Positions 22,344 through 30,680 of a stretch of DNA of 57,487 bases are shown here, piece after piece. Positions within the stretch are counted from its first letter, which is position 1. Each line of letters opens with the position of its first letter. Below the pieces are notes generated by a model, which saw only the letters and a program-made list of their open reading frames with translations, did not search any database and was not told the DNA's origin. The translations under genes were made by a program, and so were the position numbers. The stretch lies in NCBI GenBank assembly GCA_014379805.1, contig JACMLB010000224.1, forward strand, positions 1 through 57,487, written 5' to 3'. The stretch comes from Rhodospirillales bacterium. GTDB taxonomy: Bacteria; Pseudomonadota; Alphaproteobacteria; Rhodospirillales; Magnetospirillaceae.

Positions 22344-23510
22344 TTACGCGGCCATCTGCTTGGCGAAATCCACCAGATAGGTGTCGGTGATCGACTGCTG
22401 GAACATCAGGTTTTCCAGCGGCGGCACCGGGGTGTAGTCGTAGCTGATCATCAGCTTTCCGGCCTTCAGCGTGTCCTTGTCGTTCAGCTTGGGGTCGAAC
22501 CAGGCGCTGCCGCCGATCAGATAGCCGTTGCGCACCAGCTCGCGCATCTTGGCGTTGACGCCGTCGGTGATGTCGCGGGCCAGGGTCGGGTGCAGCGGCT
22601 TGTCCACCGCCCAGAAATGCGCTTCGGCCATGGTGTCGGCCAGCACTTGGGCGGTGCGGGTGTAGTTCTCGAACGCGAACAGCGGGTCTTTCGAACAGGT
22701 GCGCGAGCCCCAGAAGCGGAAGCCGCCCTTGCGGATCAGGGTGGTGACGTCGGCGGCGTTCAGATAGCCGGCGTCGGTGGCCGGGTTCTGCAGGTCCCAG
22801 AACACGTCCTTGTTGATGCCGGTGACGCCCGAAACCTCGACGTTGGACAGCGTCTTGTGCCAGCCAATGTCTTCGTCGATCTTGGCGCGCAAGCCCAAGG
22901 CGCGGGCCGTCGCCCATTCGGTGCGGGTAGCGCTGGCAATCGTGTCCCAGGACTGGAAATCGGGCCAGATCAGCATCAGTTCGCGGTCGCCGAAATTGTC
23001 GCGATAGGCGACGACGTCTTCTTTCGTTTCGCCCTGGCCGGCGGCATAGGCGAAGGATCGGGTCATCTTGGCGATGGATGCCAGTTCGGATGTCACCGCC
23101 TGATTATCCAGACCGGGCACGCCCAGGATGCGGGGCGTCACGTCCAGCTGGGCCTTGGCGGCGGTCAGCGCCTGCAGGCCGGTCTTCTGGCCGCCGACCA
23201 TGCCGCCGATGACGTTGCTGGTGGTTTCCGCCATGGTCGCGCCCTCTTCCACGCGGACGATGACCACCGCCGGGCTGCCGTGATCCTTGATGGCGTCCAG
23301 CACGAAAGGCAGCGTGCCGGTGTCGCCGGCCTTGCCCAGGGTGGCCATGATGTCGGTGGACAGCACAGGGCGGTTCAGCGGGAAGGCGGCGGCATCGGCA
23401 TCGGCGCCGGTGACGACAACGCCGATAACCGCGGTCTCGATGGTGCGGATCGGGCGGGTGCCGTTGTTCAGCTCAACGACGCGGACGCCGTGATGGTAAT
23501 CGGTGGGCAT
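22344..23510 (-). CDS. Tail sheath protein (gpFI-like)
   Basis: 388 residues. MPTDYHHGVRVVELNNGTRPIRTIETAVIGVVVTGADADA is a typical P2 FI start, and the C-terminal ENLMFQQSITDTYLVDFAKQMAA matches the sheath C-terminal arm. It forms the contractile sheath. The length is close to the P2 protein (396 residues). Confidence 0.94.
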   Translation of the reverse strand: MPTDYHHGVRVVELNNGTRPIRTIETAVIGVVVTGADADAAAFPLNRPVLSTDIMATLGKAGDTGTLPFVLDAIKDHGSPAVVIVRVEEGATMAETTSNVIGGMVGGQKTGLQALTAAKAQLDVTPRILGVPGLDNQAVTSELASIAKMTRSFAYAAGQGETKEDVVAYRDNFGDRELMLIWPDFQSWDTIASATRTEWATARALGLRAKIDEDIGWHKTLSNVEVSGVTGINKDVFWDLQNPATDAGYLNAADVTTLIRKGGFRFWGSRTCSKDPLFAFENYTRTAQVLADTMAEAHFWAVDKPLHPTLARDITDGVNAKMRELVRNGYLIGGSAWFDPKLNDKDTLKAGKLMISYDYTPVPPLENLMFQQSITDTYLVDFAKQMAA

Positions 23511-23540
23511 GGTCTAGTGTCTCCTGAATGGAACTGTGGC

Positions 23541-23969
23541 TTAGGCCGGCCAGCCGGTGGTGACGTCATGGGACAGCACGTCCTCGACGCTGATACGGCT
23601 GGCGTCATCAATGGCCGCCTCATGGATGTCGCAGGCCGTGCGACAGGCGTTGATGTGGGTCACGCAGTCCGTCGCGCCGTCCGGGCCGTAGATGCCCAGC
23701 GCGGCATTGGACTGCTTGTAAGCGGGCCATTTGGCCTCGATCTGCGCCCGGCAGACGGCCTTGGCGGCGGCAACCTTGGCAGCCACCACATCACCCAGAT
23801 CCGGCACGGCAGGCGGCTGCCATACATCCCCATCCAGGCGCCAGCCGGGGCCAACATGGTCGGGCAACTCAACCCCGGCGAAACCGGCTGGCAACGGCCC
23901 ACTACATTCCACGATGTGACCGACAACGCCGTTGACCAGCAGGCCATGTCTTTTGATATCGCTCATCAT
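23541..23969 (-). CDS. Tail fibre assembly-like protein (gpG position)
   Basis: 142 residues. It starts MMSDIKRHGLLVNGVVGHIVECSG and has a W-rich middle (GWRLDGDVWQPP) and a helical C-terminus. Its place directly after the tail fibre gene is that of P2 gpG, the fibre chaperone. Sequence identity to that family is weak, so the call rests mainly on position. Confidence 0.6.
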   Translation of the reverse strand: MMSDIKRHGLLVNGVVGHIVECSGPLPAGFAGVELPDHVGPGWRLDGDVWQPPAVPDLGDVVAAKVAAAKAVCRAQIEAKWPAYKQSNAALGIYGPDGATDCVTHINACRTACDIHEAAIDDASRISVEDVLSHDVTTGWPA

Positions 23970-23975
23970 TGACCC

Positions 23976-25610
23976 CTAGTAGATGACCGCGCGGCCATGG
24001 CCACCCGCGAGGATGCCGCCATTGCCGATACCGGCGGCATAGTCCGAGTCAGCAGACCCGCCGGCCTGCCAGCCATTGCCGGAAATGGTGCCGCCATTGA
24101 TCAGGTTCGCGATAAAGGACGATCCGCCCCCGGCGCCGCTGGTCCCACCGCCACCACCGCCGCCGCCGTAATAGCCGCCGCCGCCGCCGCCGCCTTGGTT
24201 GTAGCCGCTACCGCCTTGTCCCAAACTGCCTGGGACGGCACCTGTTGCGGCGGCACCACCGGCTGTCTGGGTGCCACCCTTGCCGCCCGCGCCGGTTCCG
24301 TCGCCGCCGGTAGTGCCGCCGCCAACACCCGTGTTGTCCAGGTCGGTATTGCCGGATGCGCCGCCCGCGCCGGCAGTCGCCACATCTGCACCGCCGCGAC
24401 GGATTGCCGTGCGCCCACCACCGCTGGCGCCGTAGGTCGCGACCCCCGGTCCACCGCCGCCGTAAGTCGGCACAAGGCCGCCAAAGATGCCGCCAGCGCC
24501 GACGACGATGGTCAGGACATCACCCGGCACAACGGCCAGTTCGCCCCAAACAAAGCCACCACCAGCACCACGGGCTTGGGTGGAATAGTTGTCGCCGCCG
24601 CCGCCCGCTGCCCACAGCTTCAGGCGGATACGGTTGACGCCCGCCTCAACGGTGTAGGTCTGATCGCCGCCGGTGTGGCTGAAGACGGTTTTGCTGGACG
24701 GATAGACGATCTTGGACGGACCGTCGTACTGCTCCATGTACAGCGTGCCAGCGGCGGCGCCATCGGTCGTGATGTGGGCAGCCCGGCCAATGGGCAGGGA
24801 TGCGACTGCACCCACGCCGCCGAAGCCAATCTTGTCCGCCGCATTGGGGGCAATGGTCGTTGCCCCATTGACCGACAGGACCGTGACGCGGAAGCCGTTG
24901 CCAAGGGTGCTGGCCTTGGCCATGGTCAGGGTGACGGCGCCGTCCGCGATGACGGTCATGCCGTTATAGCTGGCGTCGATAACGGTGGCGGCGACCAGGG
25001 TAACGGTAGGCTCTAGGGTCCGCAGACCGGCGGCACTCCGCGCTAAGGCGGGGCCATCCAGCTTGACGCGGACATTGTCTGCCCCGTCATCCTCCAGTCC
25101 TTGGCCGATGCCCTTGTAAGCAAGGTCGCCAAAACCACCGACAGCACCTTGGACAAATTCCGTAGTCGCGATCTGGGTGTTGGCAGTGCCGGGGGCGGCG
25201 GTTACGGCAGTCGACACCCCGGTAAAGTGGGGGGCATCCAGCGGCGCCTTGCCCGCAATGGCGGCGGCAATCACCGCAATGGCCGCGCCTAATCCTTCGG
25301 GCGTCACGGACTTGTTGGGGTTTACTCCAGCAACCGCCTCGTCCACGGTGGACAGCACAACCATGCCCTTGGCCCCGGTGGTGGCCAGCTGGTGGTCACC
25401 AGCGGCCACATGGGTGGCCAAGGCGGAGACCGAGGCTTCCATCTGGTCCTTGAGGTACAGAGTACGGTTGGCCAACGCCTGGATTGGCCAATTGTCGTTA
25501 CCCTCGGGACCGCCAAGAATCGCATCATCGGCCTGCCACTGGTAAACCCCTTCCGCCCAAACCGCCACTTCGATCAGGAACGGGCCGTTGGTGGGTGAGC
25601 GCTCGGTCAT
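23976..25610 (-). CDS. Tail fibre protein with glycine-rich tip
   Basis: 544 residues. The N-terminus (ERSPTNGPFLIEVAVWAEGVYQWQADDAILGGPEGNDNWPIQALANRTLYLKDQ) resembles baseplate-attachment parts of phage fibres. The C-terminal about 180 residues are very glycine-rich (GGGGDNYSTQARGAGGG..., GGGGGGGYYGGGGGGGG), like the polyglycine-helix receptor-binding tips of some T4-type adhesins. It should determine host range. It overlaps the gpI gene by 4 bp. Confidence 0.8.
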   Translation of the reverse strand: MTERSPTNGPFLIEVAVWAEGVYQWQADDAILGGPEGNDNWPIQALANRTLYLKDQMEASVSALATHVAAGDHQLATTGAKGMVVLSTVDEAVAGVNPNKSVTPEGLGAAIAVIAAAIAGKAPLDAPHFTGVSTAVTAAPGTANTQIATTEFVQGAVGGFGDLAYKGIGQGLEDDGADNVRVKLDGPALARSAAGLRTLEPTVTLVAATVIDASYNGMTVIADGAVTLTMAKASTLGNGFRVTVLSVNGATTIAPNAADKIGFGGVGAVASLPIGRAAHITTDGAAAGTLYMEQYDGPSKIVYPSSKTVFSHTGGDQTYTVEAGVNRIRLKLWAAGGGGDNYSTQARGAGGGFVWGELAVVPGDVLTIVVGAGGIFGGLVPTYGGGGPGVATYGASGGGRTAIRRGGADVATAGAGGASGNTDLDNTGVGGGTTGGDGTGAGGKGGTQTAGGAAATGAVPGSLGQGGSGYNQGGGGGGGYYGGGGGGGGTSGAGGGSSFIANLINGGTISGNGWQAGGSADSDYAAGIGNGGILAGGHGRAVIY

Positions 25611-26170
25611 GTGTAGATTCCTCGGTTATACGCGCCGTCGCGGCAGGCTTGGCCGTCGCGCAAGATGGCGACCTTGCTGTAGTCCATGGAGGCGAGGTGA
25701 GAGCGAGCCGGCGCCGTTTCGTCGAGGATGGCGCGCACGGCGTCTGCCTGATCGTTGCGGACCGGACGGGTAAGGATGACGCGATACAGCGCCCAGGCCG
25801 CCGACCAGCCCCGGTAATAGTGGCCGTTGCGGGTACAGGTTCCGTCCCGACGTGGGCGGTGCAGGCCTTCGACGATCTGGGGCGTCTGGCCCAACGCGGC
25901 CTCAATAGCGCGTTTGACCGATGCCACCGTACCTTTGCGGCGGTGGATCTCGACCGAGGCGGCGATGACCTGGCGCTTGGTCGGCTCGGGCCAATTGCTG
26001 TCCCAGGTGTCCACCGACAACGCCCAGGCCAGCCAGGGCAGCAGCGGCGCCGGGCATTTGGCCGGGTCCCACAGGGTGGCAATGGATACGTCCACATCGG
26101 CCATCACCGCGCAGGTGTTGGCGATGGCGTGTTCCAGGGGGCTGGATGCCGGGGGCAGAAGGTTAGCCAT
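25607..26170 (-). CDS. Tail protein I (gpI-like baseplate)
   Basis: 187 residues. MANLLPPASSPLEHAIANTCAVMADVDVSIATLWDPAKCPAPLLPWLAWALSVDTWDSNWPEPTKRQVI is diagnostic of the P2 gpI family (PF09684-type). It is a baseplate protein linking to the fibres, located between gpJ and the fibre gene as in P2. Confidence 0.93.
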   Translation of the reverse strand: MANLLPPASSPLEHAIANTCAVMADVDVSIATLWDPAKCPAPLLPWLAWALSVDTWDSNWPEPTKRQVIAASVEIHRRKGTVASVKRAIEAALGQTPQIVEGLHRPRRDGTCTRNGHYYRGWSAAWALYRVILTRPVRNDQADAVRAILDETAPARSHLASMDYSKVAILRDGQACRDGAYNRGIYT

Positions 26171-27029
26171 CGGCCTTGCTCACGGTGATGGCGGTGCAAT
26201 AGGCGGCGGTCACGGAATCGGGGGCAATCTCTGCCGCCGGCAGGGACAGGTTGACCTTTTCCACACCGGTCTGGTGCAGGGCGGCATCCAGGCCCGACAT
26301 GGCCACCAAGGCGCCCAGGGCATGACAGGTGTCGGCGTATTTACGCGCCTTCGTTTCGGCGGCGGCCAGGATTGCGGCTTCATCAGGACCGCTGAACAGG
26401 CGCAAGGCGGCGGTGATCTGATAGGGGATGATGGTTGCCGACTGGACCAGCACGGTATCGCATAGCGGCCTGATCTCTTCGTCATCCAATGCCGCCAGCA
26501 CGATGGCCTGCAGATCAATTGAGGCGGTGCCGTCGCCATCGGTGGACAGCACGGTGATCATCACATCGCCGGGCTGGGGCGAGGTAACCGATACGTCCTT
26601 GACCCGCACATCCGCCGACAACGCGTGGAAGCGATAGGCCTTTTTTGGCCCCGCCGTGGTGAAGCCCTCCAGCGCCATCTGGGCACGCATGCGCAGGCGA
26701 TCATGGTTTTCGCCGGGCAGGCGGGCCACGCCATAAAAGGCGGCCAGATGGTCGAGGTTGGTACCGGTGGAAAAGGCCAGCATGACGGCGCGGGCGGCGT
26801 CGTTGATGCGGCCGCGCATGATCATCTCGCGGTAGGCGGATTCCTGCAGCAGCTTGACGATGGTGTCGCTTTCAAGCGACGGGTCCCAATCGGGCAGGAT
26901 GCCGGCGGCGGCCAGTTCCTCTTTCATCTTGGCCACACGGGCGGCCAGGATCACTTCGTAATCCAGCGTTTCGACCACATCGGGCGCGGCCAGTTGCGAC
27001 AGATCGACAGCTTCGGCCATGTCAGCCAC
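26163..27029 (-). CDS. Baseplate wedge protein J (gpJ-like)
   Basis: 288 residues beginning MADMAEAVDLSQLAAPDVVETLDYEVILAARVAKMKEELAAAGILPDWDPSLESDTIVKLLQESAYREMIMRGRINDAARAVMLAFSTGTNLDHLAA, characteristic of the baseplate J family. It overlaps gpI and gpW by 8 bp each. Confidence 0.93.
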   Translation of the reverse strand: MADMAEAVDLSQLAAPDVVETLDYEVILAARVAKMKEELAAAGILPDWDPSLESDTIVKLLQESAYREMIMRGRINDAARAVMLAFSTGTNLDHLAAFYGVARLPGENHDRLRMRAQMALEGFTTAGPKKAYRFHALSADVRVKDVSVTSPQPGDVMITVLSTDGDGTASIDLQAIVLAALDDEEIRPLCDTVLVQSATIIPYQITAALRLFSGPDEAAILAAAETKARKYADTCHALGALVAMSGLDAALHQTGVEKVNLSLPAAEIAPDSVTAAYCTAITVSKADG

Positions 27030-27363
27030 CCCCGATGCGGGCGGCGGCGGTGATGGTCAAGTTAGAGCCCTTGACCGCGCTGGTGGTGGTGATGGTGGCG
27101 CTGCCATCCATTGCGGCGCTGACCCGCGCCGATTTCATGGTGACGCGGGTTTCCCAGAGCGCCACGCTATGGGCGGCGGCGGCGATCAGGCGCAGCGCGC
27201 CCAATTCATTGCCCGGCGAATCCACCAGATCAAAGATGTGCGAGCCATAATCGCGACGCATCACCCGCGTGCCCACGGGGGTCTTGATGATGTCGGCGAT
27301 GGAATGGCGGATATCCGCCAACAGGTCCAGGGTGGTGCCGCTCAGGGCGTCCATGCCAGCCAT
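27022..27363 (-). CDS. Baseplate protein W (gpW/gp25-like)
   Basis: 113 residues. MAGMDALSGTTLDLLADIRHSIADIIKTPVGTRVMRRDYGSHIFDLVDSP is the gp25-like signature (G-T-R-x-M-x-R-x-Y-G-S). It has lysozyme-like gp25 ancestry and a baseplate wedge role. It overlaps gpV by 1 bp and gpJ by 8 bp. Confidence 0.93.
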   Translation of the reverse strand: MAGMDALSGTTLDLLADIRHSIADIIKTPVGTRVMRRDYGSHIFDLVDSPGNELGALRLIAAAAHSVALWETRVTMKSARVSAAMDGSATITTTSAVKGSNLTITAAARIGGG

Positions 27364-27986
27364 CAGCCAGTCTCCCCTGGGCTGGTGACCTTGGGCGGGT
27401 GGAAGCCGTGGTCGGGCTTGGCGGTGGCATCGGAGCCAGTGGTCCAGCTTTCGTTTTCAAACGCGCTGCCGCCCTTGTGGGTCAGGCGGGTGGCCCTACC
27501 GGCATTGTCGGTGTGGAAGTAGCCGTCCTCCCCGGTGCGCAGCACTAGGTTCTTTCCATCGACGACGATGGTGCCGTTCGGGGCTTCCAGCGACAGATCG
27601 CCAACCGACAGCACGCGCATCTTGTGGGCGGCGGAATCGTAGCGGATCAGGGTGCCATCGTCCCATTGGATGACGTCGACCGCTTCGCCCACCTCGGGCG
27701 GCGGCAGCGGCGTGGCGCCTGCGGTGGTGTACATGATCTGGATGATGATGGCCTGGGCCGGGTCGCCGGACAGACAGGCGGCCAGCACTTGAGTGCCGAC
27801 ACGCAAAGGCCGCCAGCGGCGAAAGTTCCGCCCGATGTCGGCGGGGACCGGCATCCAGCCGGTCGTACGCCCGGCGATATCCAGGCAGACCTGCGGAGGA
27901 ACGGCGCCATAGTCCACGGCGGCGATGGTGCCGATGGACAACAGGTTCTCGATGGTGCGGTTCTTGTCGGCGGCAGACTGGCTCAT
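27363..27986 (-). CDS. Baseplate spike protein V (gpV-like)
   Basis: 207 residues. MSQSAADKNRTIENLLSIGTIAAVDYGAVPPQVCLDIAGRTTGWMPVPADIGRNFRRWRPLRVGTQVLAACLSGDPAQAII is the OB-fold region of the membrane-piercing spike, and beta-helix-like repeats follow. It is the first gene of the V-to-D late block, with a dyad (28028-28061) centred 58 bp upstream of the start codon. Confidence 0.92.
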   Translation of the reverse strand: MSQSAADKNRTIENLLSIGTIAAVDYGAVPPQVCLDIAGRTTGWMPVPADIGRNFRRWRPLRVGTQVLAACLSGDPAQAIIIQIMYTTAGATPLPPPEVGEAVDVIQWDDGTLIRYDSAAHKMRVLSVGDLSLEAPNGTIVVDGKNLVLRTGEDGYFHTDNAGRATRLTHKGGSAFENESWTTGSDATAKPDHGFHPPKVTSPGETG

Positions 27987-28027
27987 GCGCCCATGATGTG
28001 CGCGAGCCCACGCCCGCCGTCACCGCT

Positions 28028-28061
28028 GCCGGGGTTAGTTACCTGGGTTTCTAACCCCGGC
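28028..28061. promoter_or_regulatory. Candidate Ogr-type late activator site before gpV
   Basis: A perfect 11-bp inverted repeat, GCCGGGGTTAG (28028-28038) and CTAACCCCGGC (28051-28061), with a 12-bp spacer. The central 26 bp match the dyad at 34674-34699 with one difference. P2 Ogr binds a dyad with a 12-bp spacer near -55 of late promoters. The dyad centre is 58 bp from the gpV start codon, so transcription would begin close to the ATG if the P2 geometry holds. Confidence 0.7.
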
Positions 28062-28180
28062 GCGGTTGGCGATGCGTCAACCGTTCAAGCGCGCGGATAT
28101 AGCGGGTGCCAGATACGACAAAGCCGCCCAGGCGGGCGGCGTTGCGTCATTTGCGGGATAGCTTGGGCAAAATAAAACAT

Positions 28181-28229
28181 GCACTGAGTGCGTTTTTCGC
28201 TTGTCGATATGCACTAAGTGCACTATTCT
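28181..28229 (+). promoter_or_regulatory. Promoter with two GCACTNAGTGC operators
   Basis: Two perfect palindromes, GCACTGAGTGC (28181-28191) and GCACTAAGTGC (28211-28221), are centred 30 bp apart. A promoter, TTGTCG (28201-28206) with 17-bp spacing to TATTCT (28224-28229), has the second palindrome inside its spacer. This is the geometry of repression, most simply by the HTH protein encoded downstream (28457-28666). Confidence 0.7.
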
Positions 28230-28279
28230 CCTTCTTGTGGACGGGGCGGATAGGCCACCCCGCCACGAAGGAGGAAGAG

Positions 28280-28396
28280 ATGATGATTAAGAAGTTCGTC
28301 AACAAGCTTCTGAAGCGTCTGCCAATCGTCTTCTTCGTGAAGATCGAAAAGGTTAAGGACGGTATCTGGTCCGTCAGCCTGTTCGATATTCGCTAA
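28280..28396 (+). CDS. 38-residue basic hydrophobic protein
   Basis: MMIKKFVNKLLKRLPIVFFV followed by a KIEKVKDGIWSVSLFDIR tail. It has a strong ribosome site (AAGGAGG at 28268-28274) and a well-formed upstream promoter, so it is likely expressed. The second ATG at 28283 is possible. The basic, amphipathic N-terminal half would favour membrane association. It is transcribed against the late operon and followed by an HTH gene, a layout seen in toxin-antitoxin or exclusion modules; function unknown. Confidence 0.6.
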   Translation: MMIKKFVNKLLKRLPIVFFVKIEKVKDGIWSVSLFDIR

Positions 28397-28456
28397 GAAG
28401 TGGGGGCGTCGGGCTGGACCCCGGCGCCCCTTCCTCCCAAAGATAGGACAACCAAT

Positions 28457-28666
28457 ATGACACCGCAAGAGTTCAAAACCTGGAGAAAAGGTCTGGGGCT
28501 GACCCAACAGGAGGCCGCCACCAAGCTGGGGATGGGCCTATCCATGATCCAGCAATACGAAGCGGGGCAACGTCGCGACGATAAGCGCCCGGTTGAAATC
28601 CCCGTAGTGGTCGAGCTAGCGACCTGCGAATTAACGCGGCGGATTGAGGCGGCCAGACAGTCCTAA
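28457..28666 (+). CDS. Small HTH (XRE-like) regulator
   Basis: 69 residues. TPQEFKTWRKGLGLTQQEAATKLGMGLSMIQQYEAGQRRDDKRPVEIPVVVELATCEL is a single XRE HTH with no further domain. It lies 60 bp after the 38-residue ORF, in the same direction. A GC-rich imperfect hairpin (about 28403-28432) between them may attenuate transcription. It probably regulates the palindromic operators upstream. Confidence 0.75.
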   Translation: MTPQEFKTWRKGLGLTQQEAATKLGMGLSMIQQYEAGQRRDDKRPVEIPVVVELATCELTRRIEAARQS

Positions 28667-29127
28667 CGCATCGCCGCCAGCGCCAGCCCGCCAATCACAC
28701 CGGCGCCCAGGACAAGGCGGGCATAGGCCTCCCAGCCATCGACCAGCCAGAAGCGGGGCAGCGCGAGGTTAAGCCGCATCAGGGCCGGATAGGACAGCCC
28801 GCCCATGGTCGCGGCGATGATTGCGGGCAGGCCTGCCATGCCTAAGGGCAGCACCGCCAGGGCGGCGGGACCGCCGAAGCGGATGGCTTGCCATGTGGGG
28901 TTGCTCCAATTGGTGCAGCCGATCATCAGCGAGGCGGCGGCGATGCCCCCGGCCCAGGGCGACCACCACCCCATGCCGCCGATCCACGCGGCGGTGACGG
29001 CCAGGGCGATGGTGACAAGGTTGCGCAGGCCGGTGGCGATCCCGGTGGTTTCCACCGACATGCCGTCGATAAAACGCCAGACGGCACCGGCCAGGGTCAG
29101 CAGCAGGATCAGCAGGATATCCATCAT
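28663..29127 (-). CDS. Multi-pass membrane protein, unknown function
   Basis: 154 residues with about four hydrophobic segments (ILLILLLTLAGAVW; LVTIALAVTAAWIGG; AALAVLPLGMAGLPAIIAATMGG; ARLVLGAGVIGGLALAAM). It lies at the end of the O-to-S late block, overlapping gpS by 4 bp. It could be a second lysis-related or structural membrane protein; no family is recognised. Confidence 0.6.
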   Translation of the reverse strand: MMDILLILLLTLAGAVWRFIDGMSVETTGIATGLRNLVTIALAVTAAWIGGMGWWSPWAGGIAAASLMIGCTNWSNPTWQAIRFGGPAALAVLPLGMAGLPAIIAATMGGLSYPALMRLNLALPRFWLVDGWEAYARLVLGAGVIGGLALAAMR

Positions 29128-29579
29128 TTGGTGGCTTTCAGGGCGGTTGCGATACGGTCGTAGACGAATTCCCGGTCATCGTCGGACATGCCAAGCAGCT
29201 GTCGGGCCGGGTATTTGATGCGGGCGCCGCCTCGGGCCACGGCGGCGACTTCGCCGTAATGGTGAATGCTGGCCATCATGGCGCTGCGGCCGTCGAAGCC
29301 CAGTTCCATGCCGGCGGCGTTGGCCTTCAGGCGCAGGCGGCGGCCGTCGCGGAAGCCCTGCAGCATCTTGGTGGTCTTACGCACCTTGCCGTGGTTGTTG
29401 CGCTTTCGCGGTGCCCAGGCGGTGCCGTCCGGGTCGGTCTGGGCGGCGATACGGCGCTGGTTGCGGCGGCGCAGCTCGCGGCCAATGTCGCGCATCAGCA
29501 CCCGGCGGGCGGCGGGGTCGATGGCGGTCAGGGCATTGACTATCCAGCGTTCCAGCGGGGCGAGGGGGTCTTCGTCCAT
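29124..29579 (-). CDS. Virion morphogenesis protein S (gpS-like)
   Basis: 151 residues. IGRELRRRNQRRIAAQTDPDGTAWAPRKR is the family signature of P2 gpS, a tail completion protein. Order R-S is as in P2, and the gene is 2 bp from gpR. Confidence 0.9.
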   Translation of the reverse strand: MDEDPLAPLERWIVNALTAIDPAARRVLMRDIGRELRRRNQRRIAAQTDPDGTAWAPRKRNNHGKVRKTTKMLQGFRDGRRLRLKANAAGMELGFDGRSAMMASIHHYGEVAAVARGGARIKYPARQLLGMSDDDREFVYDRIATALKATK

Positions 29580-29581
29580 GG

Positions 29582-30013
29582 TCAGCCCGATGCGTTCAGT
29601 GCGGCGTAAAACGCCCCCATGTCCAGCGCCTGGGCATCCGGGTCGCCAACGGGCACCAGCGACACCGTGCCGTCGGGGTTGGTTCTGACGGCGATGATCT
29701 CAGTGATTTCCACCGCCAGTTCCACGTCCGCCGCCTTGGCGCTGATGATGTCGGCGGTAAAGGTAATGGCATCTTCGGCGGCGGCGGGATTGTCGCGGTG
29801 CAGCCAGTCCACGGCGACAAACAGCAGGTCATGGGGGGCGCCGGCATAGTCCACCACCACGGCCTTGGCGGTGTAGGTGATCTGAAATGCCTTGTTCCCA
29901 GTGCCGCGCACCGACAGCACCTGACCCTTTTCCGCCCAGGTCAGCAGCTTGTCGGCTTTGATCTTGAGCGGGCAGTTCAGGATGGCGTCGCGGAGGGAGG
30001 CCAGCTTGTTCAT
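29582..30013 (-). CDS. Tail completion protein R (gpR-like)
   Basis: 143 residues beginning MNKLASLRDAILNCPLKIKADKLLTWAEKGQVLSVRGTGNKAFQITYTAKAVVVDYAG, a good match to P2 gpR. The ATG at 30013 overlaps the upstream stop (ATGA), which fixes the start. Confidence 0.9.
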   Translation of the reverse strand: MNKLASLRDAILNCPLKIKADKLLTWAEKGQVLSVRGTGNKAFQITYTAKAVVVDYAGAPHDLLFVAVDWLHRDNPAAAEDAITFTADIISAKAADVELAVEITEIIAVRTNPDGTVSLVPVGDPDAQALDMGAFYAALNASG

Positions 30014-30210
30014 GGCGTTGCCTGCATGGTGAAAAGATCGGGGTGTGCCCGGCAAGCCACCCTTGCCATCACTCGGTTCTGGATGTTGTGGATGTCCCTG
30101 GCTGTTTCGGCCATATCAGCCGGGTGGTGGCCACCCAATTCAACCAGCACATTCCACAACTGCGCTGTAAGTTCGATGGCCCGCTGTTCTTTCGTGGTCA
30201 GAGCTGTCAT
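30010..30210 (-). CDS. Small phage protein between spanin and gpR
   Basis: 66 residues (MTALTTKEQRAIELTAQLWNVLVELGGHHPADMAETARDIHNIQNRVMARVACRAHPDLF). It is helical and overlaps both neighbours by 4 bp. The motif NVLVELGGHHPADMAETARDIHNIQNRVMAR looks conserved in style but no family is named. Confidence 0.55.
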   Translation of the reverse strand: MTALTTKEQRAIELTAQLWNVLVELGGHHPADMAETARDIHNIQNRVMARVACRAHPDLFTMQATP

Positions 30211-30680
30211 GGCGTTGCCTCGATGCGATCCAGCACGCCCTGGCAGGCGGTCAGTTTGCGTTCCTGGCTGGTCAGTCCTTCGCGGAGGGCGTGATAATCC
30301 GGTCGAGAATCGGGACTAAGCTCGGCTCGGGCTCCATGATCCAGGCCGGCACCGGGGGCAGCTTGGGGCAGGCCGGCGGCGGGGCAGGCGGTGCGGACGA
30401 GCAAGCGGACAGAGCCATCAGCGACAGCATCGCGGCGGCGGGCATTTTCAACATCGGCTTTGGTCCTTTGGGCCGTTTGTTCGGCGTCGATGATGGCGAT
30501 GGCATCAGCCAGCACCTGTTCGCGTTCGCGGGCGGCCTCGCTGGCCTTGGCGGTGGCGGTGGCCAGCGTTGCCGCGCGCTCATGCCAGCGGGCGTCCAGG
30601 CGCCAGCCATTGACGGTCCAGCCCATGACAAGGCCAGCCAGAAGGAGGGCGCCATAGCGCAGCAGGGTCACAGCCGGCAT
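30207..30680 (-). CDS. Inner-membrane spanin (Rz-like)
   Basis: 157 residues from MPAVTLLRYGALLLAGLVMGWTVNGWRLDARWHERAATLATATAKASEAAREREQVLADAIA. One N-terminal membrane segment followed by a long periplasmic coiled coil is the i-spanin architecture, needed to disrupt the outer membrane at lysis. A lipoprotein Rz1-like frame is nested inside. It follows the endolysin. Confidence 0.8.
   Translation of the reverse strand: MPAVTLLRYGALLLAGLVMGWTVNGWRLDARWHERAATLATATAKASEAAREREQVLADAIAIIDAEQTAQRTKADVENARRRDAVADGSVRLLVRTACPAAGLPQAAPGAGLDHGARAELSPDSRPDYHALREGLTSQERKLTACQGVLDRIEATP
30272..30454 (-). CDS. Nested outer-membrane spanin lipoprotein (Rz1-like)
   Basis: 60 residues in a different frame, wholly inside the Rz gene. 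MLKMPAAAMLSLMALSAC ends in the lipobox LSAC (Cys 18), and the mature part is proline-rich (APPAPPPACPKLPPVPAW). This is the classic form of Rz1 o-spanins, which are commonly embedded in Rz. Confidence 0.82.
   Translation of the reverse strand: MLKMPAAAMLSLMALSACSSAPPAPPPACPKLPPVPAWIMEPEPSLVPILDRIITPSAKD

Noticed and set aside
21798-23972. A 724-codon rightward open frame across FII, FI and the G-like gene
   Set aside because: It is antisense to well-recognised tail genes, is rich in Gly/His/Gln as expected of a GC-rich shadow frame, and shows no family.
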